A stretch of 64,000 bases of DNA from Enoplolaimus lenunculus. Its lineage: Eukaryota; Nematoda; Enoplea; Enoplida; Thoracostomopsidae. Shown in pieces: positions 37,801-48,493 of the stretch. A model generated the notes under the pieces. That model did no database searches, had not been told where the DNA came from, and worked only from the letters and a program-made list of their open reading frames with translations. A program made the translations under genes and the position numbers. Location: positions 186,001-250,000 of the forward strand of contig JASANG010003008.1 of assembly GCA_030248215.1 (NCBI GenBank), written 5' to 3'. How positions within the stretch are numbered: position 1 is the stretch's first letter; each line of letters begins with the position of its first letter.

Positions 37801-40800
37801 TGGCTTTGCAACCTGGAACTTTTAAAAGATGGGGACAAAAAGGAAATAGGAGTGTATTCTTAACATTGAATTCTGTAAAATATAGCGTTTTCTGTACGTT
37901 CAGGTCGAGCTATGGACGAATTGCTACACAGTTTCACTAATGTTCAGCCGCCTGATTGTTTTCATTGGCGTTTATTTTTGAAAATATTTGGAAAAAAGTT
38001 GTGTGGTTTCTGAGTTTTTTCTTTCTGGTTTACATAAATACATAGTACGCACTATTTTAATTTTAGAACTGATAGCGACTCGTTAACTACATATTTGTCG
38101 CTTGGCAAACAGCAGTGTAATACTGACTGTAGATGTCCGGATATATTTCGTCCTGTGTGCTCTCCAGTGCTCCACTTATCGTATTATTCTGGATGTCATG
38201 CAGGATGTAGGACAAAAACCCACGTTGAAACTAACGGACAGGTACGTAACATTAAACGTATAGTTGTGGTTAAAGTGCAGGGAATAGCGAAACAATAATT
38301 ATGGGAAGGATAGTCTGATGTTTTAAAGTACGTGTGAAACGTACATGCTGCTCTGTGATTACTAGCCAGTATTAATATTATTTCTACTTATGAACAATTG
38401 GCCGTAGGTTTTTAGTAAAATATCTTGGAGGTTAGACACAGTCTTCATTATTAAAAGGGAACTTTTCACGGGTATAAATTTACGTCTTTAGTCATTCTTA
38501 ATGTCAATAAGCTATCGCTTCTGTTATTGGTGCATGTTAGTTATGTTTTAGTTTTCCGAATGCATGTGTATTTCTGAACACGAAAAGTACATACTTGATG
38601 AATCACAATCTGTTGTTGGTGGATATTGTGCAACGGAATGCTCATGGGAATTATATTTGTTCCTGTTTCTTTTTGCCGCATTAGTGTTTGTAATATTTTC
38701 GTCATCAGTTCCTGTTCAGCAAGCTGTTTTACGGTAGGAAATTGGTTCATGTGGTGTAATATTTATAATTTTTTAAATCACTGTTGCAGAGTATTTGTCT
38801 ATTATGCTCGCAATAATTTTGTCAAATATACAAGATGAACCGGTAATGAGATGGGAAATGCGGCTAATTTTGAAGTGCCGCTGATTACCACAGTGGTTAT
38901 TAGTATATCCTTAATCTATCGGCTGTTGCATATTCGTGTCTCAAGATAGTCGGTGCAAAGTGACTGTCTGGTGTTTAAGTGGTAGCAATTCGTTATAAAA
39001 CGTTTCTCGATATGATTGCAGTACTCTTGTACACTTTCTGCCCCACAAGCTTAGGCTTAGGTTTAGGAAATTTCTAAACGTAACCTTTACACTTTCTGCC
39101 GCACAAGCTTGGGCTTATGTCTAGAAAATTCGTAAGCCTAACATTTAACTTTAAATGTGGGATAAGTGCACAAGAACCGATTGTAGTGCTATTCTGTCGT
39201 TTACAGCGTTTTATTCTTCAGCTACGTAAGTTTATTTTTTTGGATAAATTCTTGACTTTTATTTTAGTTTTTAATCTAAAAACAACTTGTCTAGGGTCTG
39301 CTAGCGATGGCTAACACGAAACGCATTTTGTCTTTAAGGTGTGTTGATTTTGAATCTCGAACACTTGCGATTGGTGTGTCTTGGATTTTTATGCGTACAT
39401 TTGGTAATTTAATTTATATTGAACTTTGTATCAACAGTTAACATGTTCAGTGTTACGTATAAACAAAGCATTATTGAGTGTGTTTTGTAAGGGTATTGTC
39501 TTAGGGAGCTTGAAGGCTAAAAATATTGCAACCAAAATATTAGAAACAAATGAAAAACAGGAACTATGTATGTAGTTCTTGATTGTTGGACATTATATTT
39601 TTCGTTATAATGGCGCGAAAAAATGCGTTTAAGACCGATTAATGATTAGGGACAAAAACATCAAGATATTTACTGTTTTGTGTCTTTGCTTCTTATGTCA
39701 CTCTTTTGTTACAGATATTAGTGCGATCGAAAATATAAACGCACCTATGTACGTTTAAATTTCTCTTAGCTCTGAAAGACAACCATTTTCAGGTTCTATT
39801 CCGGGCCCAATTTTCTTTGGTCTGGCGATTGATCGTAGCTGCATACTATGGGAATATGTTTGCGGAGTTACAAAATCATGCCTTCGGTATAACGTGGACG
39901 ATGTTTCATTAGCTTTGGTTCTGTTTGGTACGTTTCAGTTTTTGTGGAAACACACTCCGTTGCTATATAGGTATAGATGTACGTACGTAATGGCATGTTC
40001 CTTTTGTTAAAAACTATTAGTAACCCAAAAAATGTCGGGTTTGCAGTTTTGTTGTACGCTACGCGAGCACGGTTTATTTCCTCTCCAGAGTTTTACTCTA
40101 AGCAGGTTGCTTATGGTCGGCAGATCTGAATTTATCCGTCTTTAAATCAAAATCCTGATAGCCAAATATTTGCAACTTTTAAAATGTTATAAGAAATGCG
40201 TTTTGAAAATATTAAAGTTTGTTTTGCTGGTCATTTAAAGCATTAAAAGGGCGACGCTATGCGTTTTTAATGTTATCCGCCGCCACCATACGGCAATTCG
40301 CGTACGATGTCGCAAGGTGCTGAACCACGATGGGTGGTGGCAGACGGCGCCGTAAAACAAATATAACACCAATCTCAACTGTTCTACAGCTAATAAAATC
40401 TCAAAAATATGAATAGGACACGATTTCGTATTACAAAACAAGATGCTGTGGTTGCTGTGCGCAGTTTGTCGGCACTAATATTTTGTCTACTTGTCTTGTG
40501 TGATTGTCTGCTTGCTAGAATGTTTTTTGATTTCTAGGTATATTTCTGAAAGCAGGATCAGTTGTGTTTCTGCTTATTGCTCGTAAACTGTATCACGCTC
40601 CGGCGGCTGTTGCGGACATTGCGCAAGGAACTCCACAGTCTTTAGGTGCGTAAAGGTGGTTGGTAATTTGCGTCGAAAAACATAGGTTGATCAGCGGATG
40701 TTTTTACTTTGACTCTGATTGCGGACTATGTACTCGTTGCACAAAAACTAAGGATGTAAATTATGTCCGCAACTGCAAATTATGTCAGTTTTGCAGCAAA

Positions 40801-41315
40801 ACGTTTTGGCCGCATAGGTATTAATACGCCAGTATTCGTACAACCTAGGGGCAAATGTGGGTTTTTATTTCGCCAATTCGTAAAAATTTGTGTGGACGCC
40901 CGTAAGTTTTAAAAAAAGTCGAAGTCCCTTGAGAAGAATTTGTAGCTGATTCTTGTTAATTTTGAAATATTTTTGTATCTATTATACAATTTGTATGTAT
41001 TAAATGCATCCTATTGTTCATATAAATTTACCCTGCGTAATATATTAAAATAACAACCAGATAACATTACATGTGATCGTTGTTGTTAGTGGAACGATAA
41101 TTTCTGTGTCAAATCAAAACAATATCGATGTTCATTATAAGGCCATTGCTTTTGTACGTCCAAATATTAGCGAGTATTATACAGTCAGCTTTATTTCAGC
41201 GATGGACACCGCATTCAACAGCGTAAGATCGAATAAATCCGATGTAGCAAGTAACGAAAAGAACGACACCGTAGAAGACGGATCTCAAGATTACCCTGTG
41301 ATTGTTCGATTTTAG
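28888..41315 (+). CDS. SLCO: Organic anion transporter, SLCO/OATP family (16 exons)
   Basis: Exons: 28888-28994, 31036-31179, 32365-32450, 32691-32828, 33746-33919, 35105-35207, 35531-35652, 36186-36307, 37119-37263, 37573-37786, 38067-38241, 38552-38733, 39339-39403, 39793-39927, 40538-40645, 41200-41315. Every junction keeps phase and the product is 711 residues with about 12 membrane segments. Visible landmarks are RCGFFGCKPEWLQ, TQGFVVNGI, GGKGHKGRWLG, the superfamily signature SPLWYGAWWIGFL (about 258-270), and a Kazal-like extracellular loop between TM9 and TM10 with ten Cys (about 469-540). These proteins move bulky organic anions such as steroid conjugates and eicosanoids across the plasma membrane. 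The short hydrophilic C-tail ends DYPVIVRF, which could be a PDZ-type end. The start was chosen because it is the only ATG in frame with the RCGF motif. The subfamily is unresolved; SLCO4/5-like sequences were the closest by memory. Confidence 0.95.
29917..30005 (+). repeat. tRNA-derived SINE head in SLCO intron 1
   Basis: tgactcagtggtagcgcgc resembles a pol III A box, and gtgaaatcgaaacctcg a B box. The middle has ctgtgaa, as in a His anticodon loop. Stems do not pair well, so this is a SINE-like relic and not a working tRNA. Confidence 0.45.
31560..32295 (+). mobile_element. Foldback element with GACCGAGA arms in SLCO intron 2
   Basis: catggatgggcggtctcgg at the left and ccgagactcccatccata at the right are inverted. 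Multiple GGTCTCGGTC and GACCGAGACC motifs lie in each half, with an unrelated AT-rich core. Related short copies lie near 16.35, 16.85, 17.5 and 30.05 kb. Confidence 0.7.
34535..34797 (+). repeat. 131-bp tandem duplication in SLCO intron 5
   Basis: Two head-to-tail copies starting cagtgggggaa and ending ccactggcatattt. They are bracketed by caggttcaaccggaggg (34471) and ggttgaacctggtgga (34888), which are inverted, so the pair sits inside a mobile element. Confidence 0.85.
39030..39140 (+). repeat. Degenerate TTAGGC-hexamer copy in SLCO intron
   Basis: The phrase cactttctgccccacaagcttaggctta occurs twice about 50 bp apart, giving a small tandem duplication of the hexamer element. Confidence 0.55.
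40250..40352 (+). mobile_element. GC-rich foldback element, diverged copy in SLCO intron
   Basis: gacgctatgcg, then ccgccgccaccatacggc and its complement gacggcgccgt. Related to copies at 9.7 and 53.4 kb by ends and composition. Confidence 0.5.
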
Positions 41316-43371
41316 CGTTGGGGGTGAATGGGGTAGTTTTAACAAACAATCATCCTGGTAAGATATTGAATTTTATTCCTACTCAATCATTCCACATCAG
41401 TTGTGTGTGGTTTTCAATGTATCAAGGTTTTGAAATAATATAAAATATTAGCAACGATACAGAAAGCGGTTTATAATTAATTTATAATTCTGACCAGTAC
41501 TCATTTGTACGAACATGGGGAGGAAACTGGTGGGGGAATGTTGCAACCCTACGCCCTCCGTTTGACAAATTTGTTTTTGGAGATTATTTAATTTTTTTCT
41601 GGCAAACGCTAAATGACTCGTTTTGTTTGCTAGCTGGAAGAACGATGTTATTTTATTTTCGGGCAACAAAATTGACTTTTCGGGCAAAAAGGTATAGCGC
41701 TCGGATAAAAATGACCCGTACACCCATGCTGACCGGGATGGAACCTAGTGTGCATTCCATTAATTTCAATGTTTCTTTCTTTGTTTCAGGACGGATGTAA
41801 TCACTTGTATGTATATCTTAATACTCTGTATTGTTTTATTGCCAAAATGTTTTAGCAGCTAAAAATGGTTGTGAATTTTATGCTGTTCCAGTGCCTTTAT
41901 TATAATTGTTTGTGGTGTGGTATTTCGGTTTTACTATATTTTTAATTTTTACATGTTTCATTTGTGCTTCAGCGCATAACAAACAATGGGCGAACCAAAA
42001 AACTCAGATAACATATTCGACCTCTGTATTACAAATAATACATAAGTCGTAGCAGTTTTCACTTTTATGAAGTAGTTTATTCCAGATATTGACTGTTTTG
42101 ACGCAGTTATACGCACTGAAATTAGCTGTAACTAAATTGTAAACACTAGTTCGATTAATAGCAATATTTCCGACAACAAGGATTTTCAAGTAATGCAGTG
42201 CATAAACTTCAGGTTTTGTACTAAATTATTCTGTTTTGCCTGGGTTCAATTCTTTGGGTTGTGTGGAATTTCTATTTTGGTAATGTTTGTTAATATTGTG
42301 TCTTATTTTAGTTGGTTTTTGGTTTTAGATATCATTTTTGGAACTAGAAGCAACCACTACAAGCTGTGCGTTTTTAGTTTTGTACAGGTAGCATACCAAA
42401 TAAAACTGGTAGCCTGTTCTAGCGCCTTATGCGTTTCTTAATGTAAAAAATTGAAAAACTTCGAATCAAACTGGTGTTTATGCATGGCACCATGAAGAAA
42501 ATTCATCGAGTAATCAAATATGCTTTGTTTGTTTTGTTTCAAATTTGTTTGCTTTTGAAAACGTTGTTCGATTACACTGGACACTTTCATAAACATCAAT
42601 GCTTAGTAAGATTTTACTTCTTCTTTTGCGTTCTTGTGATTTTATGGATTTGGTGTGTACTTATTTATTTGCATTTTTTCCAAGCATAATGAATACATGT
42701 CTATCCAGGTATAGTGTTTCTGTGGTAGTTAATGTGATTATTTGTTTCTTTTGCTGACGATCATATATATAGTATTAATTATTACTAAAATACTAATATT
42801 TATATTATTAATAATGGATTGCTATCAACCAGAAATGTAACTGGGTAAAGATTTCTTTACCCGGTCCGCGCCCTTCCCTCGAAAGTTTCATTTTTCCATG
42901 CTGGTATACCCGCGCAAAATTGCTTTATTAGTGGCCAGCATTTACCCATCCTTATTTTTGCGGTTAATAAAAATTATATTATTTAGACAGTGTGTTGATA
43001 TAACTAATCGGTGATTACTTGACCTTGGTGTACGTCATATTAAACGTTATTACTAAGTAACTGGAATGGTGAGACCAGAGGAAAAAACAGATGTGTCAAT
43101 TGTCAACAAGTTTTGCCGGAACCCGAGTTCGTCGTGAGACAAAATTTCGCGTTAAAATAGTGTATAAATTGTGAATGTTAAGAAATTTTATGCAGTGTTG
43201 CTAAAAGTCACGCTTTAAGCGTCTTTTTAACAAATTTCAACAATTCAAAGTTCAGAAATTGCTCGAAAGTTACAAAGGAACCTACTGAACGTAACAACAC
43301 ACTACTGAAATTGACAATGCCTCTAACAAATATTCTAGAGATAACGGAAGCCGATTTGCTGATAGAGTCAA
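41316..43371. other. SLCO 3' flank, no gene seen
   Basis: T-rich sequence. The frames at 42193-42441 and 42474-42689 are Phe/Leu/Cys-rich products of T-rich DNA and lack any family feature. Confidence 0.5.
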
Positions 43372-44176
43372 ATTCAGACCTCCAGTTGTCACCTGATACC
43401 TCGAAAAACAAGTCATATTCAGACCTCCAGTTGTCACCTGATACCTCGAAAAACAAGTCATATTCAGACCTCCAGTTGTCACCTGATACCTGGAAAAACA
43501 AGTCATATTCAGACCTCCAGTTGTCACCTGATACCTCGAAAAACAAGTCATATTCAGACCTCCAGTTGTCACCTGATACCTGGAAAAACAAGTCATATTC
43601 AGACCTCCAGTTGTCACCTGATACCTGGAAAAACAAGTCATATTCAGACCTCCAGTTGTCACCTGATACCTGGAAAAACAAGTCATATTCAGACCTCCAG
43701 TTGTCACCTGATACCTGGAAAAACAAGTCATATTCAGACCTCCAGTTGTCACCTGATACCTGGAAAAACAAGTCATATTCAGACCTCCAGTTGTCACCTG
43801 ATACCTGGAAAAACAAGTCATATTCAGACCTCCAGTTGTCACCTGATACCTGGAAAAACAAGTCATATTCAGACCTCCAGTTGTCACCTGATACTTGGAA
43901 AAACAGGTCGTATTCCGACCTCCAATTGTCACCTGATACCTGGAAAAAACAGGTTATATTCAGACCTCCAGTTGTCACCTGATACCTGGAAAAACAAGTC
44001 ATATTCAGACCTCCAGTTGTCACCTGATACTTGGAAAAACAAGTCATATTCAGACCTCCAGTTGTCACCTGATACCTGGAAAAAACGGGTTATATTCAGA
44101 CCTCCAGTTGTCACCTGATACCTGGAAAAACAAGTCATATTCAGACCTCTATTTATCACCTTATAACTGGAAAAAC
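43372..44176 (+). repeat. 45-bp minisatellite, about 18 units
   Basis: Unit cctccagttgtcacctgata plus cctggaaaaacaagtcatat and tcaga. Units differ at cctCg or cctGg, and two late units carry one extra base. As 45 is a multiple of 3, a 15-residue repeat (SDLQLSPDTWKNKSY) is open on plus and other frames are open on minus. Flanks give no gene evidence. Confidence 0.95.
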
Positions 44177-44668
44177 AAACCGTTATTCTGTATGCGCAAA
44201 ACAACGAAACAACCAGTTACGCAGGTAGGTCTGCGGTCAACGATATAGCTGCAGTTACAGATTCACCGTATTGCCAGTATAGTGCTTAGAATAAATCATA
44301 ATAAGCAAATAAAAACATTTTGACATTTTTTAACTTTTACGCACAAATTGTTGTTCCAAAAGCACAATTGTGTACGGAATGTTATTGATTTTGAGTGCCT
44401 TTTATTATCTAATCAATACAGTTCTTAAATAAACGATTCATTACACATGTGTTTGTGTGTTTAGACGGCTTGAGTTGTAAAACGGTAAGGGTGAAAACGG
44501 ATAGTAAAAATAATGGAAGCGGATAGTTGTCAAAACAACGGAAAAGGAAAACGGATGTTAAAGTGTAAAAGTTTTAGAGATGTTTTATTTATCTGCCAGT
44601 ACAATTTCGGTATGCAAATGTCCACAGGGTTTTCGTAATGTTTTAAAAGAAAATAGCAGACTGCACAC

Positions 44669-44843
44669 AACATTTGGTCCTGGAGTCATTTATGCGCTAC
44701 AATTAGGGATGATTGTCATTTATGGACCCTAATTAAGGTTTAGCGACTCTATCCGCTTTACTTACGGACTCTTATTACGAATATACACTCCTATTGATCG
44801 GGACTCAAAATGGGGACCCTCGACTTATTCGGGTCAATACAGT
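44669..44843 (-). mobile_element. CTGTAGTGACCC-family fragment
   Basis: Ends TTATTCGGGTCAATACAGTA and holds the GGACTC blocks; only this end of the element is left. Confidence 0.7.
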
Positions 44844-44889
44844 AACTGAAACGGACATCCGTTTTACCGGAGTCGGGACGATTATCAAG

Positions 44890-45184
44890 GATGATTTCAA
44901 AGATACAAATACTATATGTGTACAACGCCATATAACACTGGGAGGCGTTGGAAGTGAAATCATTTTTGTTAATACGAATTGTTTATGAGATGCCTTCCTG
45001 TGTGGCAATCCCTTTGCGTTCCGCACGATGCCGAACGATGATTTCAAAGATACAAATACTATATGTGTACAACGCCATATAACGCTGGGAGGCGTTGGAA
45101 GTGAAATCATTTTTGTTAATACGAATTGTTTATGAGATCCCTTCCTGTGTGGCAATCCCTTTGCGTTCCGCACGATGCCGAACG
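44890..45184 (+). repeat. 147-bp tandem duplication
   Basis: Two head-to-tail copies (44890-45036, 45037-45184), from gatgatttcaaagatacaa to cgcacgatgccgaac, differing at only a few bases, so the duplication is recent. Confidence 0.9.
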
Positions 45185-45276
45185 GCATTGAAATATAAAG
45201 TTAGTGCCACCCTTAGGCAGTTCCCAATTTCTACGACGAGTACAGTTGCGGCGACCCGCCACTAAACACTGGCCTG

Positions 45277-45607
45277 TAGGGTGCAACCGGAGGTGAAAAA
45301 TACCGGAGCAGGAGATCTACGTGATGTTAAATTAACTGCTTAAAATGGTGTTTAATTTGCTAATTTTACCAAATATCTGTAATCTGTTGTTAAATCTTTT
45401 GGTTTTACGCGTATTTTTTTACAAAATCTCGGCAGTTTGTTCTTCATAATTGAACCAAAAACTGAAAGTAGCCGCACAAAATAAATAAATATTGTAAAAG
45501 TTTGCATAATTTCACTACCGAAATTGCCGGAACCTCCGGCAGTTGTTCTACCGGAACCAGAGGTCGATTTTCTGCGGAGCCGAAGGCAAACCTCCGGTTG
45601 TACATGC
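45277..45607 (+). mobile_element. CAGGGTGCAACCGGAGG-family element
   Basis: gggtgcaaccggaggtgaa to aacctccggttgtacatg; about 330 bp with inverted CCGGAG clusters at both ends. Confidence 0.75.
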
Positions 45608-45943
45608 TGGCCTAATAAGAAGTTTTGGACGATACCCACGGATAGAGATATTCAAAGTTTGCGTAACAAAATTGTGATTCTTTACCTACCTAGAAGTTCA
45701 GGTAACGAACGGCAAACGAGGTTTTACTATATTAGCTGTGAGTTACATTGTTTTACTTATAAAATAATGGTTTGTTTTACTATAGGTATCAGGGTACATT
45801 CGGAGGTTTGCATATGACTCGGCAAGAAATCAAAATCCTCTCTTCGGTAGAATGTTTGCTGGCGGTTTTGTGTCGTTCATGAACGTGTTTCTACTTTTAG
45901 ATGGCGATAAGGGGTGTGGCTACGGGGGAGAAGGCGCCTCTTC

Positions 45944-46199
45944 TACACTGTAAATTTCAGTGAGTTGATTTTAACTCTGAATGAGTTGAATCGCTCAGTC
46001 TGAGTTACGACTATCAGAACTCAGAATTTTGAGGTGATTGAATTCATTCTGAGTTAATTAATCGACTCACCCAGAGTCAACTCAATTGAGAATGAGAATC
46101 AACTCAACTCAGAGTGAGTTAATGTTCACTGATATTAATTCAGAAATATCCAACTCGCTAGATGAATTGATTAATCAACTCATTGGAATTTACAGTGCA
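45944..46199 (+). mobile_element. 256-bp MITE, GAGTTGATT family
   Basis: TACACTGTAAATTTCAG to TTGGAATTTACAGTGCA, 256 bp, same orientation as the 11.2-kb copy. Confidence 0.9.
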
Positions 46200-46662
46200 C
46201 TTGTTCACGCAGATTGATTTATTTTTCAACCGCTAGTCCACAGTTTGTAACTTTCAACACTTATTCGTAAAAACTTCTAGAAAAAACTTAAGCGTCGAAA
46301 TTATCTTATACCTAATACTAAGGCGAAGTAAACAAATTTAGTCTAAAGCTTATGCAGTCCCCCAGAAAAACGTTCCGTACATAATCTTTACTACACGTGC
46401 AGCACTAACTTTCTAGTATAGTCTTGCCGTATAAATATACATTATATGTGCTCCGGATTTTCCTTAACCCTCCTCGAAACGTAAAGACTCTTTTGACAAC
46501 ACTGCGGAAAATTTTTTGAAATTCACAATTTGGACCTTATTTTAACTGCGTTGGCTTATATGTCTCGCCACCACCTGCAGTTCTGGCAAAACTTGTTGAC
46601 CGTCGGCTGGGTATATTTCACTTCCGGTTGCGCCCTACCAGAAACTGTTGATCTTTTTGTGA

Positions 46663-47113
46663 CGTAACTCAATAACAAGCGATGATACACTGGAGCAAGG
46701 TTCCTACTTGAACTTGATTTTGTCGGAAGCGGAATCGGTCTCGGAATCAAATTTTTCTGTCGGAATCGGAATCAAGTTTTAGTAATTGTATTAAAAAGTT
46801 AAAGGTGTATGACTTTTAAGTTTTGTTGCAGTATGTCTGTTTCCGTTACTTTTCACTGTTTGAGCAATAATTGTTTATATAGCTGACGGAATACATGTAA
46901 CAGCTTGGAATATTTACTAAGAAAAAACCAACAGAATAATTGCAAATGAACGAAACAAAACGAAACAAGCAAAATCTAAGATCAATCATCTTAAAAATCT
47001 ATAACCGAAAAATCAGAATTCTAGCATTGGAACAGCAGTCAGCCGGAATCGGAATAGGAAGTCAAATTTTAATGGAATTTTAGCCAGAATCCGTATTCCG
47101 ATGGAACCCTGTA
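46663..47113 (+). repeat. GGAATCGGAAT-type repeat
   Basis: Clusters of cggaatcggaatca at 46.73-46.78 kb and of agccggaatcggaat to gtattccgatggaaccctg at 47.04-47.11 kb bracket a simple spacer. A related pair flanks 36.71-37.0 kb in an SLCO intron. Confidence 0.5.
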
Positions 47114-47204
47114 CTGGAGAATTAGACAACTTTTTTCTGAACGCAAACAAAGAAACAAAGGTGGGTAAATGATGGTCGCGGATAAAGTGGCTATACCTGC
47201 GGGT

Positions 47205-47302
47205 AAAAAATAAACCCGGGCCCGGAATTTTTAAGAACGTAAACCCGGACCCGGATTTATTTTCCGGGCAAAACCCGGGCCCGGAATTAAAACCTGAGTT
47301 AC
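47205..47302 (+). repeat. CCCGGGCCCGGA short tandem repeats
   Basis: Four spaced copies of acccgggcccgga or acccggacccgga in an AT-rich setting, with a related tract at 48175-48262 (acccggacccggactggg). Confidence 0.55.
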
Positions 47303-47547
47303 GTCTGTTGACTTATGTGCTCCGTGAAGCTGAAGCTAGAGCGTAACATTTATAATAGGTTCCTGGACCTAGAAGCTATCATTTACCAAGCAATCTTTGA
47401 CTAAGACCAAAGATACTAAGCATAAGTAAAATGTCGAATTAATAACTTAAAATGAAACATGTGATGTCTCTGCATCCTGGCCATTTCAACCATTCCTAGC
47501 GTTCGTAATCGTATTAAGTATATCTACGTGAGTTTTTTATTTACTCA

Positions 47548-47629
47548 AAGGTGAAGCCGCCTGTTGACCAACTTTTTCTTTCTGCGATTTGCTTTTACCC
47601 TGTTGACCAACTTTTTCGTTTTGCAATTT
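47548..47629 (+). repeat. 39-bp tandem duplication
   Basis: cctgttgaccaactttttc followed by gatttgcttttac occurs twice head to tail with a few changes. Confidence 0.7.
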
Positions 47630-48408
47630 GCTTTTACCGGCGACATACGATAGTTGTCTTTAGAGACATGAATTTTGATCGGTGGAAATTAAGGTATTTT
47701 GTTATAAAATGACGATAAAAATTAAATATATTTCATTAGTATAGTATATAAACTTTGACAATCACCGAAAATAAACCGTCGAAGCAGGGCCGGAGCAGCC
47801 ACCCCCATACCCCTCATTTGGTGGGCCCCTACCTCTAAAAGGTCCCCCACCCTAACCGGTTAAAACAAAACCCGCTTAAGTTTTAAAATGCGTCTGGCTT
47901 CACGCTCGCTTCGCTCGCGATTTAAGGGCCCCCACACTGGAATTTGGGGAAGCCCCCGGTAGATTTCGCTTCCGTGAAGTTAGAAAATCTAAAATACAGC
48001 AGATAAAGTGAGTACCTATCTCCAACTAGGGTTATATCCCCAATAATATTGCAAAAGAAGAAAATTAAAGTGAATTTTTCGGTGGCATGTATTTTCCATT
48101 TTCTGGTTCCGTTTCCGCTATTTTTTCAATTCCGGTTCCGGTAAATTGTAATTCCGGTTGCACCCTGGTATTTTTTGTAATACCCGGACCCAGAATGGAC
48201 CTGAACCCAGGAGTTTTCGGAGAAAATACCTGGAATAACCGGAATACCCGGACCCGGACTGGGATGCAACTCTAGTAAAGCGTGGTACGGGTAAAGAAAA
48301 TTTCACCCACTTACACGTCAGACGGTCGACGTGCATTGGAAATTCTGTCACATATTTATATCTAATTCATTGATTATCAGAAAAAATAGCACAATAAGGT
48401 ATAATATC

Positions 48409-48421
48409 TTTTGAAATTTTA
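48409..48421 (+). promoter_or_regulatory. Possible 5'-UTR acceptor of MRPL38
   Basis: A ttgaaattttag site lies about 72 nt before the ATG; it could end a 5'-UTR intron or accept a leader. Confidence 0.25.
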
Positions 48422-48493
48422 GGGCAACTAGCATCGCTAGAGCGTAAAAGCCTAAAATTACTTAAATGTTGAAATAAACCGCAATTTATCATA

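Noticed and set aside
42193-42689. Two hydrophobic frames as a membrane protein gene
   Set aside because: The hydrophobicity comes from T-rich DNA; no family motif, splice support or conserved neighbour was seen.
43372-44176. CRISPR-like regular array
   Set aside because: Units are directly contiguous with no unique spacers, and the setting is an animal genome.
43208-44204. Repeat protein of up to 286 codons on minus and 223 on plus
   Set aside because: The 45-bp unit keeps frames open automatically; several overlapping frames are equally long and no start context, splice site or domain favours one.
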